The notes under the pieces were generated by a model. It searched no databases, was not told where the DNA came from, and saw nothing but the letters and a program-made list of their open reading frames with translations. Made by a program: the position numbers and the translations under genes. This document shows positions 12,085 to 21,243 of a stretch of DNA of 64,000 bases, piece by piece. Each line of letters starts with the position of its first letter. Position 1 is the stretch's first letter. This DNA is from Streptomyces sp. NBC_00239 (GTDB lineage Bacteria; Actinomycetota; Actinomycetes; Streptomycetales; Streptomycetaceae): contig NZ_CP108095.1 in assembly GCF_036194065.1 (NCBI RefSeq), forward strand, positions 4,216,001-4,280,000, given 5' to 3'.

Positions 12085-13929
12085 TCAGCCGTTCTTGATG
12101 CGGTTGGTGAGCTCGGTGACCTGGTTGTAGATGGAGCGTCGTTCGGCCATGAGGGCACGGATCTTGCGGTCGGCGTGCATCACGGTGGTGTGGTCGCGGC
12201 CGCCGAACTGGGCGCCGATCTTGGGGAGTGAGAGGTCGGTGAGTTCGCGGCACAGGTACATGGCGATCTGCCGGGCCGTCACCAGGACCCGGCTGCGGGA
12301 GGATCCGCAGAGGTCGTCGACGGTCAGCCCGAAGTAGTCGGCGGTGGCGGCCATGATCGCGCCGGCGGTGATCTCGGGTGCGGCGTCCTCGCCGCCGGGG
12401 ATGAGGTTCTTCAGTACGTCTTCGGCGAGTCCGAGGTCCACGGGCTGCCGGTTGAGGCTGGCGAAGGCCGTGACGCGGATGAGCGCGCCTTCCAGTTCGC
12501 GGATGTTGCGCGAGATCCGGGAGGCGATGAACTCGAGGACCTCCGGCGGGGCGTTGAGCTGTTCCTGGACGGCTTTCTTGCGCAGGATCGCGATGCGCGT
12601 CTCCAGCTCGGGCGGCTGGACGTCGGTGATGAGGCCCCACTCGAAGCGGTTGCGCAGGCGGTCTTCGAGGGTGACGAGCTGCTTGGGCGGCCGGTCGGAG
12701 GAGAGGACGATCTGCTTGTTCGCGTTGTGGAGCGTGTTGAAGGTGTGGAAGAACTCCTCCTGCGTCGACTCCTTGCTCGCGAGGAACTGGATGTCGTCGA
12801 CGAGCAGGATGTCCATCTCGCGGTAGCGCTTGCGGAACGCGTCGCCCTTGCCGTCGCGGATGGAGTTGATGAACTCGTTGGTGAACTCCTCGGAGCTCAC
12901 GTACCGGACGCGGGTGCCGGGGTAGAGGCTCCGCGCGTAGTGCCCGATGGCGTGCAGCAGGTGGGTCTTGCCGAGTCCGGATTCTCCGTAGACGAAGAGC
13001 GGGTTGTACGCCTTGGCGGGTGCTTCGGCGACGGCGACCGCGGCGGCGTGCGCGAAGCGGTTGGAGGCGCCGATGACGAAGGTGTCGAAGAGGTATTTGG
13101 GGTTGAGCCGGGCGGTGGGTTCGACGGGTCCGGACGAGGAGCCGGACGGGGCCGGCGGGGGCGCGGCGGGGCCGACGCCGCCGCCGGGGCGGCCGGGCTG
13201 CTGTTCGGAGCGGTCGGGGCGCTGCTGTTCGTACGGCTTGGGTTCGTACGGGTACGGCTCGTACGGGGGCTGCTGGTCGTAGCCGTGCTGGGGCTGCGGG
13301 GGCGTGGAGTACGGGTCGCGTTCGGGGAAGCCGCCGAGGCGGGGCTGCTGCCAGCCGTATTCGTCCTGCTGCTGCGGCCGGGGCCAGGCGCCGGGGCGCT
13401 GCTGCTGGTAGTCGGGGTAGGCGGGGCGGACGGTGGGGAGCTGGTCGTCGCCGTGGCGTTGCCCGTAGTTCTCGTAGCCGTCGCGGCGGTCCTGGTCGCG
13501 CCGGTCCTGGTCGCGCCGGTCGTGCTCGCGGCCGTCCTGGTCGCGGCGGTCCTGCTGCCGGTCTTGGTCCCGTCGGTCCTGCTGCCGGTCCTGTTCGCGC
13601 CGGTCCTGCTCTTCGTAGCGGGGCTGGGGCGTGGGCGGGGCCGGGGCGGGTTCGCCGACGGAGTCGTCGACGGTGATCGCGATCCGGATCGGCCGGCCGC
13701 ATTCCCGGCTGAGGGTTTCGCTGATCAGTGGGGCGAGGCGGCCTTCGAGGACCTGCTTGCCGTATTCGTTGGGAACCGCGAGGAGGGCGGTGTCGGCGAC
13801 GAGGGCGAGCGGCTGGCAGCGCTCGACCCACTGCTGGTCTTTGGGTTCGATCCCTTGCGTGCCGTCTCCGAGCAGCTGGTCGAGGACCCGTGGCCACACT
13901 GCGGCAAGATCGGCAGGTACGTCAGCCAC
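12085..13929 (-). CDS. dnaA: Chromosomal replication initiator DnaA
   Basis: 614 residues from GTG 13929. Domain I (about 1-90) handles self-association. Domain II (about 90-260) is unusually long: an Arg/Asp/Gln repeat near 106-153 (units like RRDQDRQQD), then a Tyr/Pro/Gln-rich stretch. Domain III is AAA+ with Walker A GESGLGKT near 315-322, Walker B LLVDDIQF near 371 and the sensor regions. Domain IV ends with the DNA-binding signature [15 protein letters not shown] near 570. It binds the oriC boxes and opens the origin. The long domain II is a known feature of Streptomyces DnaA. The gene reads toward oriC and has its own boxed promoter. Confidence 0.97.
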   Translation of the reverse strand: MADVPADLAAVWPRVLDQLLGDGTQGIEPKDQQWVERCQPLALVADTALLAVPNEYGKQVLEGRLAPLISETLSRECGRPIRIAITVDDSVGEPAPAPPTPQPRYEEQDRREQDRQQDRRDQDRQQDRRDQDGREHDRRDQDRRDQDRRDGYENYGQRHGDDQLPTVRPAYPDYQQQRPGAWPRPQQQDEYGWQQPRLGGFPERDPYSTPPQPQHGYDQQPPYEPYPYEPKPYEQQRPDRSEQQPGRPGGGVGPAAPPPAPSGSSSGPVEPTARLNPKYLFDTFVIGASNRFAHAAAVAVAEAPAKAYNPLFVYGESGLGKTHLLHAIGHYARSLYPGTRVRYVSSEEFTNEFINSIRDGKGDAFRKRYREMDILLVDDIQFLASKESTQEEFFHTFNTLHNANKQIVLSSDRPPKQLVTLEDRLRNRFEWGLITDVQPPELETRIAILRKKAVQEQLNAPPEVLEFIASRISRNIRELEGALIRVTAFASLNRQPVDLGLAEDVLKNLIPGGEDAAPEITAGAIMAATADYFGLTVDDLCGSSRSRVLVTARQIAMYLCRELTDLSLPKIGAQFGGRDHTTVMHADRKIRALMAERRSIYNQVTELTNRIKNG

Positions 13930-14006
13930 AGGGCACGCTCTCTCACAGGTCCCACGAATGTGTGGTTCTTTGGGACGGTCGGGACAAAAAAATGCGGGGT
14001 CAAGCC

Positions 14007-14036
14007 AAGGTAGTCAGCGTGACGGCTACGGTTCAA
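14007..14036 (-). promoter_or_regulatory. dnaA promoter
   Basis: On the minus strand TTGAAC (14036-14031) and TACCTT (14012-14007) are 18 bases apart, a good vegetative promoter about 80 bases upstream of the dnaA start. A perfect DnaA box begins 5 bases upstream of the -35 element. Confidence 0.65.
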
Positions 14037-14040
14037 GTTG

Positions 14041-14061
14041 TTGTCCACAGGCTGTGCACAG
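14041..14061. promoter_or_regulatory. DnaA boxes for dnaA autoregulation
   Basis: TTGTCCACA (14041-14049, exact Streptomyces consensus) and TGTGCACAG (14053-14061, reverse orientation) lie back to back just upstream of the dnaA -35. Binding here would let DnaA control its own synthesis, as reported for streptomycetes; the site may also affect the divergent rpmH promoter starting at 14084. Confidence 0.8.
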
Positions 14062-14083
14062 TGTGGGGCGCATCCGGCTCGGT

Positions 14084-14113
14084 TTGACCGGATGGCGTAG
14101 CCGCGCGTACCGT
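14084..14113 (+). promoter_or_regulatory. rpmH promoter
   Basis: TTGACC (14084-14089) and TACCGT (14108-14113) with an 18-base spacer, reading toward rpmH and its operon. It implies a leader of about 160 bases. Confidence 0.6.
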
Positions 14114-14281
14114 AACGAGGTCGAGTTGTCGATGGCTGCTGCCGCCTGCCTACCGATGGGCGAAGGTCACTATTAGTGATCGTTTAGCGGTGCCACTCGG
14201 GCGATACGCGAGTTTCTCGTGGGCGCACGGTGACAGCCAGGCGATGTCCCGCCACAACGATTCATTCTCTGGAGCCCCCGA

Positions 14282-14419
14282 GTGAGCAAGCGCACCTTCC
14301 AGCCGAACAACCGTCGTCGCGCCAAGACCCACGGTTTCCGTCTGCGTATGCGTACCCGTGCCGGCCGCGCGATCCTCGCGAACCGTCGTGCCAAGGGTCG
14401 CAGCGCCCTGTCCGCGTAA
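14282..14419 (+). CDS. rpmH: 50S ribosomal protein L34
   Basis: 45 residues from GTG 14282, too short for many gene finders. The sequence [24 protein letters not shown] and the closing KGRSALSA are the textbook L34 pattern, very rich in Arg and Lys for rRNA contact. It begins the conserved rpmH-rnpA-yidD-yidC-jag-rsmG run downstream of the dnaA promoter region; rnpA follows after 21 bases. Confidence 0.97.
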   Translation: MSKRTFQPNNRRRAKTHGFRLRMRTRAGRAILANRRAKGRSALSA

Positions 14420-14440
14420 TCGCGCACAGGTCATGACGTC

Positions 14441-14818
14441 GTGCTGCCTACCGAACATCGGCTGAGGCGGCGCGAGGACTTCGCGACCGCGGTACGACGA
14501 GGGCGTCGGGCTGGACGCCCGCTCCTCGTCGTCCACCTACGTACCAGCGGTGCAACGGACCCGCACGAGCCGGGGGACTCTGCTTCCCCGACGCGTGCGG
14601 GTTTCGTCGTCAACAAGGCAGTGGGCGGAGCCGTCGTCCGCAACCAGGTGAAGCGCAGACTGCGGCACCTGATGCGCGAGCGGCTCTCCGTTCTGCCCCC
14701 CGGTAGCCTGGTGGTGGTTCGCGCGTTGCCCGGATCGGGTGACGCGGACCATGAACAGCTGGCCCGGGACCTGGATGCCGCTCTGCAGCGGCTGCTGGTG
14801 GGAGGCGCGGCTCGATGA
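14441..14818 (+). CDS. rnpA: Ribonuclease P protein component
   Basis: 125 residues from GTG 14441. RnpA is the small basic protein that helps the catalytic RNase P RNA mature tRNA 5' ends. Seen: N-terminal [13 protein letters not shown], the RNR-like signature around [16 protein letters not shown] (about residues 66-81) that binds RNA, and high Arg content. The stop overlaps the yidD start as ATGA, so translation of the two is probably coupled. Confidence 0.95.
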   Translation: MLPTEHRLRRREDFATAVRRGRRAGRPLLVVHLRTSGATDPHEPGDSASPTRAGFVVNKAVGGAVVRNQVKRRLRHLMRERLSVLPPGSLVVVRALPGSGDADHEQLARDLDAALQRLLVGGAAR

Positions 14819-15096
14819 AGTACCCGCTGCTCGCTTTGATCAAGCTGTACCAGTGGACGATCAGTCCGCTGCTCGGGCCGGTGTGCCGTTATTACCCCTC
14901 GTGTTCGCACTACGGGTACACGGCCATCGACCGGCATGGTGCGGTGAAGGGGACAGCTCTCACCGCCTGGCGGATTCTGCGGTGCAATCCGTGGTCGCCG
15001 GGTGGTGTTGATCATGTCCCAGCTCGTAAACGCCCGCGTTGGCATGAACAGCTGCGCAGTGCGTTGCGTAGACCTCGCAATGCTCAAGGAGCCTGA
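14815..15096 (+). CDS. yidD: Membrane protein insertion efficiency factor YidD
   Basis: 93 residues from ATG 14815, overlapping the rnpA stop by four bases. The hallmark YidD core is present: [20 protein letters not shown], then HYGYTAI and RCNPWSPGG, with the conserved Cys residues. YidD is a small amphipathic protein at the inner face of the membrane that aids YidC-dependent insertion. The C-terminal 20 residues are basic and variable. Confidence 0.95.
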   Translation: MKYPLLALIKLYQWTISPLLGPVCRYYPSCSHYGYTAIDRHGAVKGTALTAWRILRCNPWSPGGVDHVPARKRPRWHEQLRSALRRPRNAQGA

Positions 15097-15099
15097 TTA

Positions 15100-16203
15100 G
15101 TGGACACGATTGCCAGTCTGTTCAGCTTTATCACCACACCTGTTTCCTGGGTCATCGTCCAGTTCCACAGCGTGTACGGGGCTATTTTCGGTCCTGACAC
15201 GGGCTGGGCCTGGGGCCTGTCCATCGTGTCCCTGGTGATCCTGATCCGTATCTGCCTGATCCCGCTCTTCGTGAAGCAGATCAAGGCGACGCGGGGCATG
15301 CAGGCGCTCCAGCCGAAGATGAAGGCGATCCAGGAGCGCTACAAGAACGACAAGCAGCGTCAGTCCGAAGAGATGATGAAGCTGTACAAGGAGACGGGTA
15401 CCAACCCGCTCTCCTCGTGCCTTCCCATCCTGGCGCAGTCGCCGTTCTTCTTTGCGCTGTACCACGTGCTCGCGAGCATCGCCAACGGCAAGACCATCGG
15501 CGTGATCGACCAGCCGCTGCTGGAGAGTGCCCGTCAGGCGCACATCTTCGGTGCTCCGCTGGCTGCGAAGTTCACGGACAGCGCTGAGAAGGTCGCCGCG
15601 CTGAACGCTTCGATCACGGACGTCCGGGTCGTCACCGCGATCATGATCGTGCTGATGTCGCTGTCCCAGTTCTACACGCAGCGCCAGCTGATGCAGAAGA
15701 ACGTGGACCTGTCGGTCAAGACGCCGTTCATGCAGCAGCAGAAGATGCTGATGTACATCTTCCCGGTGATCTTCGCCGTGATGGGCATCAACTTCCCCGT
15801 CGGTGTTCTCGTCTACTGGCTGACCACCAACGTGTGGACCATGGGCCAGCAGATGTACGTGATCAACCAGAACCCGACGCCGGGTTCGAAGGCTCAGGAC
15901 CACTACCTGTCGCGTCTGCTGAAGCACGTCAGCTCGCACGGTGAGGTGAAGGGCCGGCGCCGGAAGAACATCGTCGCCGCGATCGTCGCCAAGGGTCCGG
16001 ACCGCAACGACAACGAGCGCCGGTTCATCACCGCGCTGTCGAAGCAGGGTCTGGCGGCGCAGGCCGACGGCAGTGTGATCAAGAGCTCCGAGACCACGGC
16101 GGACGCGGATGCGGCGAGCGGTGGTCTGGCGAAGCGGCAGCAGCCGAAGCGCCAGAGCAAGTCGCAGCGGCAGAATCCCCCCAAGCCCTCTTCCAAGAAG
16201 TAA
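15100..16203 (+). CDS. yidC: Membrane protein insertase YidC/Oxa1
   Basis: 367 residues from GTG 15100 with AAGGAG at 15086-15091. YidC inserts and folds membrane proteins alone or with SecYEG. Seen: an N-terminal hydrophobic segment (about 5-25) with no large periplasmic P1 domain, as in Gram-positive forms; a hydrophobic hairpin near 40-60 with a conserved Arg ([12 protein letters not shown]) likely in the substrate groove; a cytoplasmic helical region [14 protein letters not shown]; and further TM segments around residues 105-120, 180-200 and 220-250. The C-terminal tail is basic and Gln/Ser/Lys-rich, which could contact the ribosome. Confidence 0.95.
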   Translation: MDTIASLFSFITTPVSWVIVQFHSVYGAIFGPDTGWAWGLSIVSLVILIRICLIPLFVKQIKATRGMQALQPKMKAIQERYKNDKQRQSEEMMKLYKETGTNPLSSCLPILAQSPFFFALYHVLASIANGKTIGVIDQPLLESARQAHIFGAPLAAKFTDSAEKVAALNASITDVRVVTAIMIVLMSLSQFYTQRQLMQKNVDLSVKTPFMQQQKMLMYIFPVIFAVMGINFPVGVLVYWLTTNVWTMGQQMYVINQNPTPGSKAQDHYLSRLLKHVSSHGEVKGRRRKNIVAAIVAKGPDRNDNERRFITALSKQGLAAQADGSVIKSSETTADADAASGGLAKRQQPKRQSKSQRQNPPKPSSKK

Positions 16204-16218
16204 GAAGGAGTCCATCCC

Positions 16219-16731
16219 GTGACGGAAGGCACCACCTCCGCCGCCGCTGAGGGTGGCGACACTCTCACCCGCCTGGAGCAGGAGGGCGAGATCGCGGCCG
16301 ACTACCTTGAGGGTCTGCTCGACATCGCCGATCTCGACGGCGACATCGACATGGACGTCGAGGCCGACCGGGCCGCGGTCTCCATCGTCAGTGACTCGGG
16401 CACCCGGGACCTGCAGAAGCTCGTCGGCCGTGACGGCGAGGTCCTGGAGGCGCTGCAGGAGCTGACGCGTCTGGCCGTGCACCGGGAGACCGGTGACCGC
16501 AGCCGCCTGATGCTGGACATCGCCGGCTACCGCGCCAAGAAGCGCGAGGAGCTCGCGGCGCTCGGTGCCAAGGCCGCGGACGAGGCGAAGAGCAGTGGCC
16601 GTCCGGTGAAGATGGACCCGATGACCCCGTTCGAGCGGAAGGTCGTCCACGACGCTGTCGCCGCCGCGGGCCTCAGCAGCGAGTCCGAGGGCGAGGAGCC
16701 GCAGCGCTTCGTCGTTGTGCTCCCGGCCTGA
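16219..16731 (+). CDS. jag: RNA-binding protein Jag / KhpB
   Basis: 170 residues from GTG 16219 with AAGGAG just upstream. Seen: an acidic N-terminus, a KH-like region near 45-90 (KLVGRDGEVLEALQELTRLAV) and an R3H domain near 95-165 (GDRSRLMLDIAGYRAKKRE, then MTPFERKVVHDAV). The Jag_N segment of firmicute proteins is absent, as usual in actinobacteria. KhpB proteins bind RNA and influence cell elongation and division. It follows yidC by 15 bases, completing that module. Confidence 0.92.
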   Translation: MTEGTTSAAAEGGDTLTRLEQEGEIAADYLEGLLDIADLDGDIDMDVEADRAAVSIVSDSGTRDLQKLVGRDGEVLEALQELTRLAVHRETGDRSRLMLDIAGYRAKKREELAALGAKAADEAKSSGRPVKMDPMTPFERKVVHDAVAAAGLSSESEGEEPQRFVVVLPA

Positions 16732-16747
16732 TCCGGAGCGAGTCGAG

Positions 16748-16784
16748 AGATCGGCCCCGTCTGTATCGCAGGCGGGGCCGATCT
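16748..16784 (+). terminator. Terminator after jag
   Basis: Arms AGATCGGCCCCG (16748-16759) and CGGGGCCGATCT (16773-16784), followed by a short T-containing run. It separates the rpmH-jag run from rsmG. Confidence 0.85.
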
Positions 16785-16854
16785 TTGTCAGCCTGGCATT
16801 CACACCATCACAGTGTTCAGTGTCATCACAGCACGGTACGGAAGGACGGTCCCC

Positions 16855-17574
16855 GTGACGGAGGCAGCAGCTGAGCTTCCCCCGGCTCCCGAAGAGGCCC
16901 GGGCGGTATTCGGCGAGTATTTCCCGGAGGCTGTCCGGTACGCGGAGCTGCTGGCGGACGCCGGCGTCAAGCGCGGCCTGATCGGGCCGCGTGAAGTGCC
17001 CCGCCTGTGGGAGCGGCACCTGTTGAACTGTGCCGTGCTCTCCGAGGTGGTGCCCGAGGGTGTCACCGTGTGCGATGTGGGTTCGGGTGCGGGTCTGCCC
17101 GGTATTCCGCTGGCGCTGGTCCGGCCGGACCTCAAGATCACACTGCTGGAGCCGCTGCTGCGGCGGACGACCTTCCTCCAGGAAGTCGTCGAGCTGCTGG
17201 GCCTGGACCATGTGACCGTGCTGCGCGGGCGTGCCGAGGAGATGCTGGGCAAGCTCCAGCCGGTGCACGTGGTGACCGCGCGTGCGGTCGCGCCGCTGGA
17301 CCGGCTGGCCGGGTGGGGTGTTCCGCTGCTGCGGCCGTACGGAGAGATGCTCGCGCTCAAGGGCGACACGGCCGATGAGGAGCTGGTGTCGGCGAAGGCC
17401 GCGCTGAGCCGGCTGGGTGTGGTGAAGACCTCGGTGCTTCAGGTGGGCGAGGGCGTGGTCGACCCGCTGTCCACGGTGGTGCGGGTGGAGGTCGGGGAGA
17501 GCCCGGGTGGGGTGCGGTTCGCGGCCAAGCGGGCGAAGGCGGCCCGGGTGGGGCGTACCCGTCGGCGCCGTTGA
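16855..17574 (+). CDS. rsmG: 16S rRNA (guanine527-N7)-methyltransferase
   Basis: 239 residues from GTG 16855. I chose this start over the in-frame GTG at 16813 because GGAAGG lies 10 bases upstream and it gives the normal family length. RsmG methylates G527 in 16S rRNA. Seen: SAM-binding motif CDVGSGAGLPGIPLAL near residues 80-95 and the downstream VVTARAVAPLDRLAGW. Loss of this enzyme is known to give low-level streptomycin resistance and antibiotic overproduction in Streptomyces. The C-terminus is Arg/Lys-rich. Confidence 0.95.
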   Translation: MTEAAAELPPAPEEARAVFGEYFPEAVRYAELLADAGVKRGLIGPREVPRLWERHLLNCAVLSEVVPEGVTVCDVGSGAGLPGIPLALVRPDLKITLLEPLLRRTTFLQEVVELLGLDHVTVLRGRAEEMLGKLQPVHVVTARAVAPLDRLAGWGVPLLRPYGEMLALKGDTADEELVSAKAALSRLGVVKTSVLQVGEGVVDPLSTVVRVEVGESPGGVRFAAKRAKAARVGRTRRRR

Positions 17575-17643
17575 TCCGTTGCGCCCCTAAAGGTATGGAT
17601 TTCGGAGTGTCGTAGCGGGCTGAGGATGCGCTCCGTGCATCGT

Positions 17644-17657
17644 GTTTCACGTGAAAC
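17644..17657. promoter_or_regulatory. parS site 1 (upstream of parA)
   Basis: Perfect palindrome GTTTCACGTGAAAC, 198 bases before my parA start. ParB loads here and spreads. Confidence 0.97.
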
Positions 17658-17740
17658 GTCGCTCTCTGCTGCACGGAATCATCAGCCGCGGCCGTGCGGC
17701 CACGTCCCCTCGAGCCCGTAAGGACACGGGGGGCACAGAC

Positions 17741-17767
17741 TTGTCCACATCGGTGGAATCATCCACA
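17741..17767 (+). promoter_or_regulatory. DnaA boxes at the parA 5' region
   Basis: TTGTCCACA (17741-17749, exact consensus) and TCATCCACA (17759-17767, close match) lie 88-114 bases upstream of the parA start, between parS sites 1 and 2. See findings. Confidence 0.6.
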
Positions 17768-17854
17768 GGAGGACGGGCCCCGCTGGTTCGCGACCCCGAT
17801 GGCATGGCAGGCTCTGTCTATCCCGAGCCTGAAGTCGTCGAGGAGAGTGAATCC

Positions 17855-18880
17855 GTGCGGTCCGACGCCAACCTCGCGGGGCCCATGGCCGATCCGGTCC
17901 CCGGTCCCCGCTCCGAGTCGGCGGGCGAGGATGTTTCACGTGAAACATCTCCCCCGATGGCTACCCCTGATGGTCGTGCCGCCCAGTTGGCGGTGCAGGC
18001 GATGGGCCGTGCGGGTGAGTCGCTGCCCCGTCCGGCTCAGACCCGGGTGATGGTGGTCGCCAATCAGAAGGGTGGCGTGGGCAAGACCACGACCACCGTG
18101 AACCTGGCGGCTTCGCTCGCCCTGCACGGTGCCCGGGTTCTTGTGATCGACCTGGACCCGCAGGGCAATGCGTCCACTGCGCTGGGGATCGACCACCACG
18201 CCGATGTGCCGTCCATCTACGACGTTCTGGTGGAGAGCAGGCCGCTGCTGGAGGTCGTCCAGCCGGTGGTGGACGTCGAGGGGCTGTTCTGTGCGCCCGC
18301 GACCATCGATCTGGCAGGTGCCGAGATCGAGCTGGTGTCGCTGGTGGCCCGGGAGAGCAGGCTCCAGCGCGCGATCCAGGCGTACCAGCAGCCGCTGGAC
18401 TACATCCTGATCGACTGCCCCCCGTCGCTGGGGCTGCTCACGGTCAATGCCATGGTGGCGGGGGCCGAGGTGCTGATCCCGATCCAGTGCGAGTACTACG
18501 CGCTGGAGGGGCTGGGGCAGCTGCTGCGGAACGTGGACCTGGTGCGGGCGCACCTGAATCCGGACCTGCACGTGTCGACGATCCTTCTGACGATGTACGA
18601 CGGACGGACCCGGCTTGCCTCCCAGGTGGCCGACGAGGTGCGCAGTCACTTCGGCAATGAGGTCCTGCGGACGAGCATCCCGCGGTCGGTGCGTATCTCG
18701 GAGGCTCCGAGCTACGGCCAGACGGTGCTCACCTACGACCCGAGCTCCAGCGGGTCCCTTTCTTATCTGGAGGCGGCGCGGGAGATCGCGCTGAAGGGTG
18801 TGGGGCTGGCGTACGACGGCCGGCACGCCCACATGGGCGATGCCCAGAATGAGCAGAGCATGGTGGAGGGGGTCCAGTGA
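17855..18880 (+). CDS. parA: Chromosome partitioning ATPase ParA
   Basis: 341 residues from GTG 17855, chosen for AGGAGA at 17841-17846 (8-base spacing). The frame is open back to a GTG at 17642, but that start falls inside parS site 1 and would add Ser/Pro-rich non-conserved residues across DnaA boxes; ATG 17885 is another option. Deviant Walker [10 protein letters not shown] sits near residue 72, with [11 protein letters not shown] and the switch region DCPPSLG. ParA positions ParB-oriC complexes and in Streptomyces works in sporulating hyphae. An internal parS encodes VSRET in the poorly conserved N-terminus. The stop overlaps the parB start. Confidence 0.95.
   Translation: MRSDANLAGPMADPVPGPRSESAGEDVSRETSPPMATPDGRAAQLAVQAMGRAGESLPRPAQTRVMVVANQKGGVGKTTTTVNLAASLALHGARVLVIDLDPQGNASTALGIDHHADVPSIYDVLVESRPLLEVVQPVVDVEGLFCAPATIDLAGAEIELVSLVARESRLQRAIQAYQQPLDYILIDCPPSLGLLTVNAMVAGAEVLIPIQCEYYALEGLGQLLRNVDLVRAHLNPDLHVSTILLTMYDGRTRLASQVADEVRSHFGNEVLRTSIPRSVRISEAPSYGQTVLTYDPSSSGSLSYLEAAREIALKGVGLAYDGRHAHMGDAQNEQSMVEGVQ
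17933..17946. promoter_or_regulatory. parS site 2 (inside parA)
   Basis: Perfect copy lying within parA codons near residues 27-31, before the conserved ATPase domain. Confidence 0.97.
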
Positions 18881-19944
18881 GTGAGCGACGTAGGGGTCTG
18901 GGGCGGGGGCTTGGTGCGCTGATTCCCGCTGCTCCCCAGGAGAAGCCGTCCACGCCCGTGGGGGCGGGTTCCACGTCCCCTTCGGCGGTGCCGTTGCTGA
19001 CGGCGGAGCGTGGGGTGGCGGCGGCGAAGGTGGCGACGCTTCCGCACAGCGCTGTTTCACGTGAAACATTGGTGGCGCAGCCGGAGGCGGAGCTGCCGAC
19101 GGTCGCGGGGGCGACGTTCGCGGAGATTCCGCTGGATGCGATCACGCCCAATCCGAAGCAGCCGCGTGAGGTGTTCGACGAGGACGCTCTGGCGGAGCTG
19201 GTGACCTCCATCCAGGAGGTGGGTCTGCTTCAGCCGGTGGTGGTGCGGCAGGTGGGTGCCGAGCGCTATGAGCTGATCATGGGCGAGCGGCGCTGGCGGG
19301 CCTGCCGGGAGTCGGGTCTGGAGCGGATTCCGGCGATCATCCGGGATACGGATGACGAGAAGCTGCTTCTCGACGCGCTGCTGGAGAACCTGCACCGGTC
19401 GCAGCTGAATCCCTTGGAGGAGGCGGCGGCGTATGACCAGCTGCTCCAGGACTTCAACTGCACGCATGATCAGCTGGCGGACCGGATCGGTCGTTCGCGG
19501 CCCCAGGTGTCGAACACGCTGAGGCTCCTGCGGCTGTCTCCTCCGGTGCAGCGTCGGGTGGCGGCGGGTGTGCTGTCGGCCGGGCATGCCCGGGCCTTGC
19601 TGTCGGTGGAGGATTCCGAGGAGCAGGACCTGCTGGCGCACCGGATCGTGGCCGAGGGGCTGTCGGTGCGTGCGGTCGAGGAGATCGTGACGCTGATGGG
19701 TTCGAGCCCGGCGAGTTCGGTGAAGCCGAAGGGTCCGCGGGCCGGTGCCCGGGTCTCGCCGGCTCTGACCGACTTGGCTTCGCGGCTGTCGGACAGGTTC
19801 GAGACGCGGGTGAAGGTCGACCTGGGTCAGAAGAAGGGCAAGATCACCGTCGAGTTCGCCTCGATGGAGGATCTTGAGCGGATTCTCGGGACGCTTGCTC
19901 CGGGTGAGGGACGGGTACTGGAGCAGGGCGGCGCCGAGAACTGA
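18877..19944 (+). CDS. parB: Chromosome partitioning protein ParB
   Basis: 355 residues from GTG 18877, overlapping the parA stop by four bases. Starts with [13 protein letters not shown], the segment that contacts ParA. The CTP-binding N-domain carries GERRWRAC near residue 136 and [14 protein letters not shown] near 165; a helix-turn-helix near 198-222 ([24 protein letters not shown] region) reads parS; the C-terminus dimerises. ParB is a CTP-dependent clamp that spreads from parS and condenses the origin. A parS site within its own 5' coding part (19054-19067) encodes VSRET. Confidence 0.97.
   Translation: MSERRRGLGRGLGALIPAAPQEKPSTPVGAGSTSPSAVPLLTAERGVAAAKVATLPHSAVSRETLVAQPEAELPTVAGATFAEIPLDAITPNPKQPREVFDEDALAELVTSIQEVGLLQPVVVRQVGAERYELIMGERRWRACRESGLERIPAIIRDTDDEKLLLDALLENLHRSQLNPLEEAAAYDQLLQDFNCTHDQLADRIGRSRPQVSNTLRLLRLSPPVQRRVAAGVLSAGHARALLSVEDSEEQDLLAHRIVAEGLSVRAVEEIVTLMGSSPASSVKPKGPRAGARVSPALTDLASRLSDRFETRVKVDLGQKKGKITVEFASMEDLERILGTLAPGEGRVLEQGGAEN
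19054..19067. promoter_or_regulatory. parS site 3 (inside parB)
   Basis: Perfect copy in the linker region between the N-terminal ParA-contact segment and the CTPase domain of ParB. Confidence 0.97.
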
Positions 19945-19960
19945 GCCGGTGGAGGACGTG

Positions 19961-19984
19961 AAGGGCGGGCTGAGGCCCGCCCTT
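19961..19984 (+). terminator. parAB terminator
   Basis: Arms AAGGGCGGGC (19961-19970) and GCCCGCCCTT (19975-19984) with a four-base loop, followed by TGCTTT; 17 bases after the parB stop. Confidence 0.85.
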
Positions 19985-20155
19985 TGCTTTCTACCGGTAT
20001 CGGCGCAATGACTGGGTGGATACGATGCGGTCAGGTATGGCATTTCCACTCAAGAGCACCTCAACCTGGAGGGCGGGGGCCATGCGATCGGTGAGTCGCA
20101 CCGGGCTCGTTTCGGTGGGCCTGGGACTGGGAGCCGTCGGAGGGTTTGTCGGATC

Positions 20156-20773
20156 ATGGGCCGTCGGCTTGTACCGCTTACGCTGGACAACCTCAAGGAC
20201 CTGCCCGAGCGTTGCCGGTCCTGTGTCTTCTGGGAGCTCGATCCGGTCAGCGGAGAAGCCGCGGTAAAGGCGGGCACTTCGGAGTCGGAGAAGGAGTCCT
20301 GGATCTCCGCCGTGCTGCTGGAGTGGGGTTCGTGCGGCCGGGTGGTCTATGTGGACGACGTCGCTGTGGGCTTCGTGCTGTACGCACCACCCGCGTATGT
20401 GCCCCGGTCGCTGGCCTTCCCGACAAGTCCCGTCTCGCCTGATGCCGTGCAGCTGATCACGGCCCGGATCCTGCCCGGGTACCAGGGACAGGGGCTGGGG
20501 CGGGTGATCGTGCAGACGGTGGCCAAGGATCTCCTGCGGCGCGGGTTCCGGGCGGTCGAGGCGTTCGGTGACGCCCGCTGGGCGGGTCCGGCGTGTGTGC
20601 TGCCGGCGGACCATCTGCTGTCGGTGGGTTTCAAGACGGTGCGTCCGCATCCGGCTCATCCGCGGATGCGGCTGGAGTTGCGTTCCACGTTGTCCTGGAA
20701 GGAGGACGTGGAGCATGCCCTCGACCGGCTGTTGGGTGCGGTGCAGAAGGAGCCGGCGCTGCGCCCGCTCTGA
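20156..20773 (+). CDS. GNAT family N-acetyltransferase
   Basis: 205 residues from ATG 20156. The acetyl-CoA loop is ILPGYQGQGLGR near residues 105-116 (the R/QxxGxG/A pattern), followed by a helix VIVQTVAKDLLRRG and a late beta-strand LLSVGFKTVRPH. The substrate is unknown. A similar gene follows parB across streptomycetes, so the location is stable but a segregation role is not shown. It converges on trxA, sharing a hairpin at 20800-20823. The upstream 200 bases hold a possible overlapping reading frame that I do not support. Confidence 0.85.
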   Translation: MGRRLVPLTLDNLKDLPERCRSCVFWELDPVSGEAAVKAGTSESEKESWISAVLLEWGSCGRVVYVDDVAVGFVLYAPPAYVPRSLAFPTSPVSPDAVQLITARILPGYQGQGLGRVIVQTVAKDLLRRGFRAVEAFGDARWAGPACVLPADHLLSVGFKTVRPHPAHPRMRLELRSTLSWKEDVEHALDRLLGAVQKEPALRPL

Positions 20774-20799
20774 GCGGGTCCGGGTGGGGAAACGAGAAC

Positions 20800-20823
20800 A
20801 GGGCCGCCCCGGAGGGCGGCCCT
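20800..20823. terminator. Bidirectional terminator between GNAT and trxA
   Basis: Arms AGGGCCGCCC (20800-20809) and GGGCGGCCCT (20814-20823) with a four-base loop between convergent genes; parS site 4 abuts its right edge. Confidence 0.8.
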
Positions 20824-20837
20824 GTTTCACGTGAAAC
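20824..20837. promoter_or_regulatory. parS site 4
   Basis: Perfect copy in the short gap between the shared terminator and the trxA stop (20846). Confidence 0.97.
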
Positions 20838-20845
20838 GGTGCGGG

Positions 20846-21187
20846 TCAGGCCTGCTTCAGCTCGACGAAACCGTCGAGGTCGCGGAGGATCGCGGCCTTC
20901 GGCTTGGCGCCGACGATGGTCTTGGCAACCTCGCCGCCCTGGTAGACGTTCAGGGTCGGGATCGACATGACGCCGTACTTGGCGGCCGTGCCCGGGTTCT
21001 CGTCGATGTTGAGCTTGACGATCTCGATCTGGTCGCCGTACTCGGCCGCGATGGCTTCGAGGGACGGAGCGATCTGGCGGCACGGGCCGCACCAGGCGGC
21101 CCAGAAGTCCACCAGGACGGGCTTGTCGCTCTTGAGGACGTCGTCCTCGAACGTCGCGTCGGTCACGTTCTTCAGGGTGCCGGCCAC
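20846..21187 (-). CDS. trxA: Thioredoxin
   Basis: 113 residues from GTG 21187 with a strong AAGGAGG eight bases away. Active site WCGPC at residues 32-36 within [15 protein letters not shown], the cis-Pro region [11 protein letters not shown], and a normal single-domain length. It reduces protein disulfides using electrons from TrxB. The 56-base gap to trxB and shared direction indicate a trxBA operon controlled by the sigma-R type promoter upstream of trxB. Confidence 0.95.
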   Translation of the reverse strand: MAGTLKNVTDATFEDDVLKSDKPVLVDFWAAWCGPCRQIAPSLEAIAAEYGDQIEIVKLNIDENPGTAAKYGVMSIPTLNVYQGGEVAKTIVGAKPKAAILRDLDGFVELKQA

Positions 21188-21243
21188 AACGGCCTCCTTC
21201 TTCTGTACTGCGGTGGGGTGTGGGGGAGCTCGGTGGTGCCGGG

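Larger units (their letters stand above)
13930..14281. other. dnaA-rpmH divergent promoter region
   Basis: 352 bases between the divergent dnaA and rpmH genes. It holds the two promoters and two DnaA boxes annotated separately, a run of seven A at 13985-13991, and no coding frame that I would support. About 190 bases at the rpmH side form its leader. Confidence 0.7.

Noticed and set aside
12727..14013. 428-codon plus-strand frame opposite dnaA
   Set aside because: Low-complexity Val/Ala/Leu/Gly translation produced by the complement of the DnaA repeat; no conserved motif.
15097..17268. 723-codon minus-strand frame opposite yidC, jag and rsmG
   Set aside because: Antisense to three recognised genes and crosses a strong terminator.
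17642..17854. Upstream extension of parA starting inside parS site 1
   Set aside because: No ribosome site, would place DnaA boxes and parS in coding sequence, and is not conserved in character; GTG 17855 has a good ribosome site.
20016..20267. 83-codon frame overlapping the GNAT start
   Set aside because: No ribosome site, overlaps a better-supported gene and has no family resemblance.
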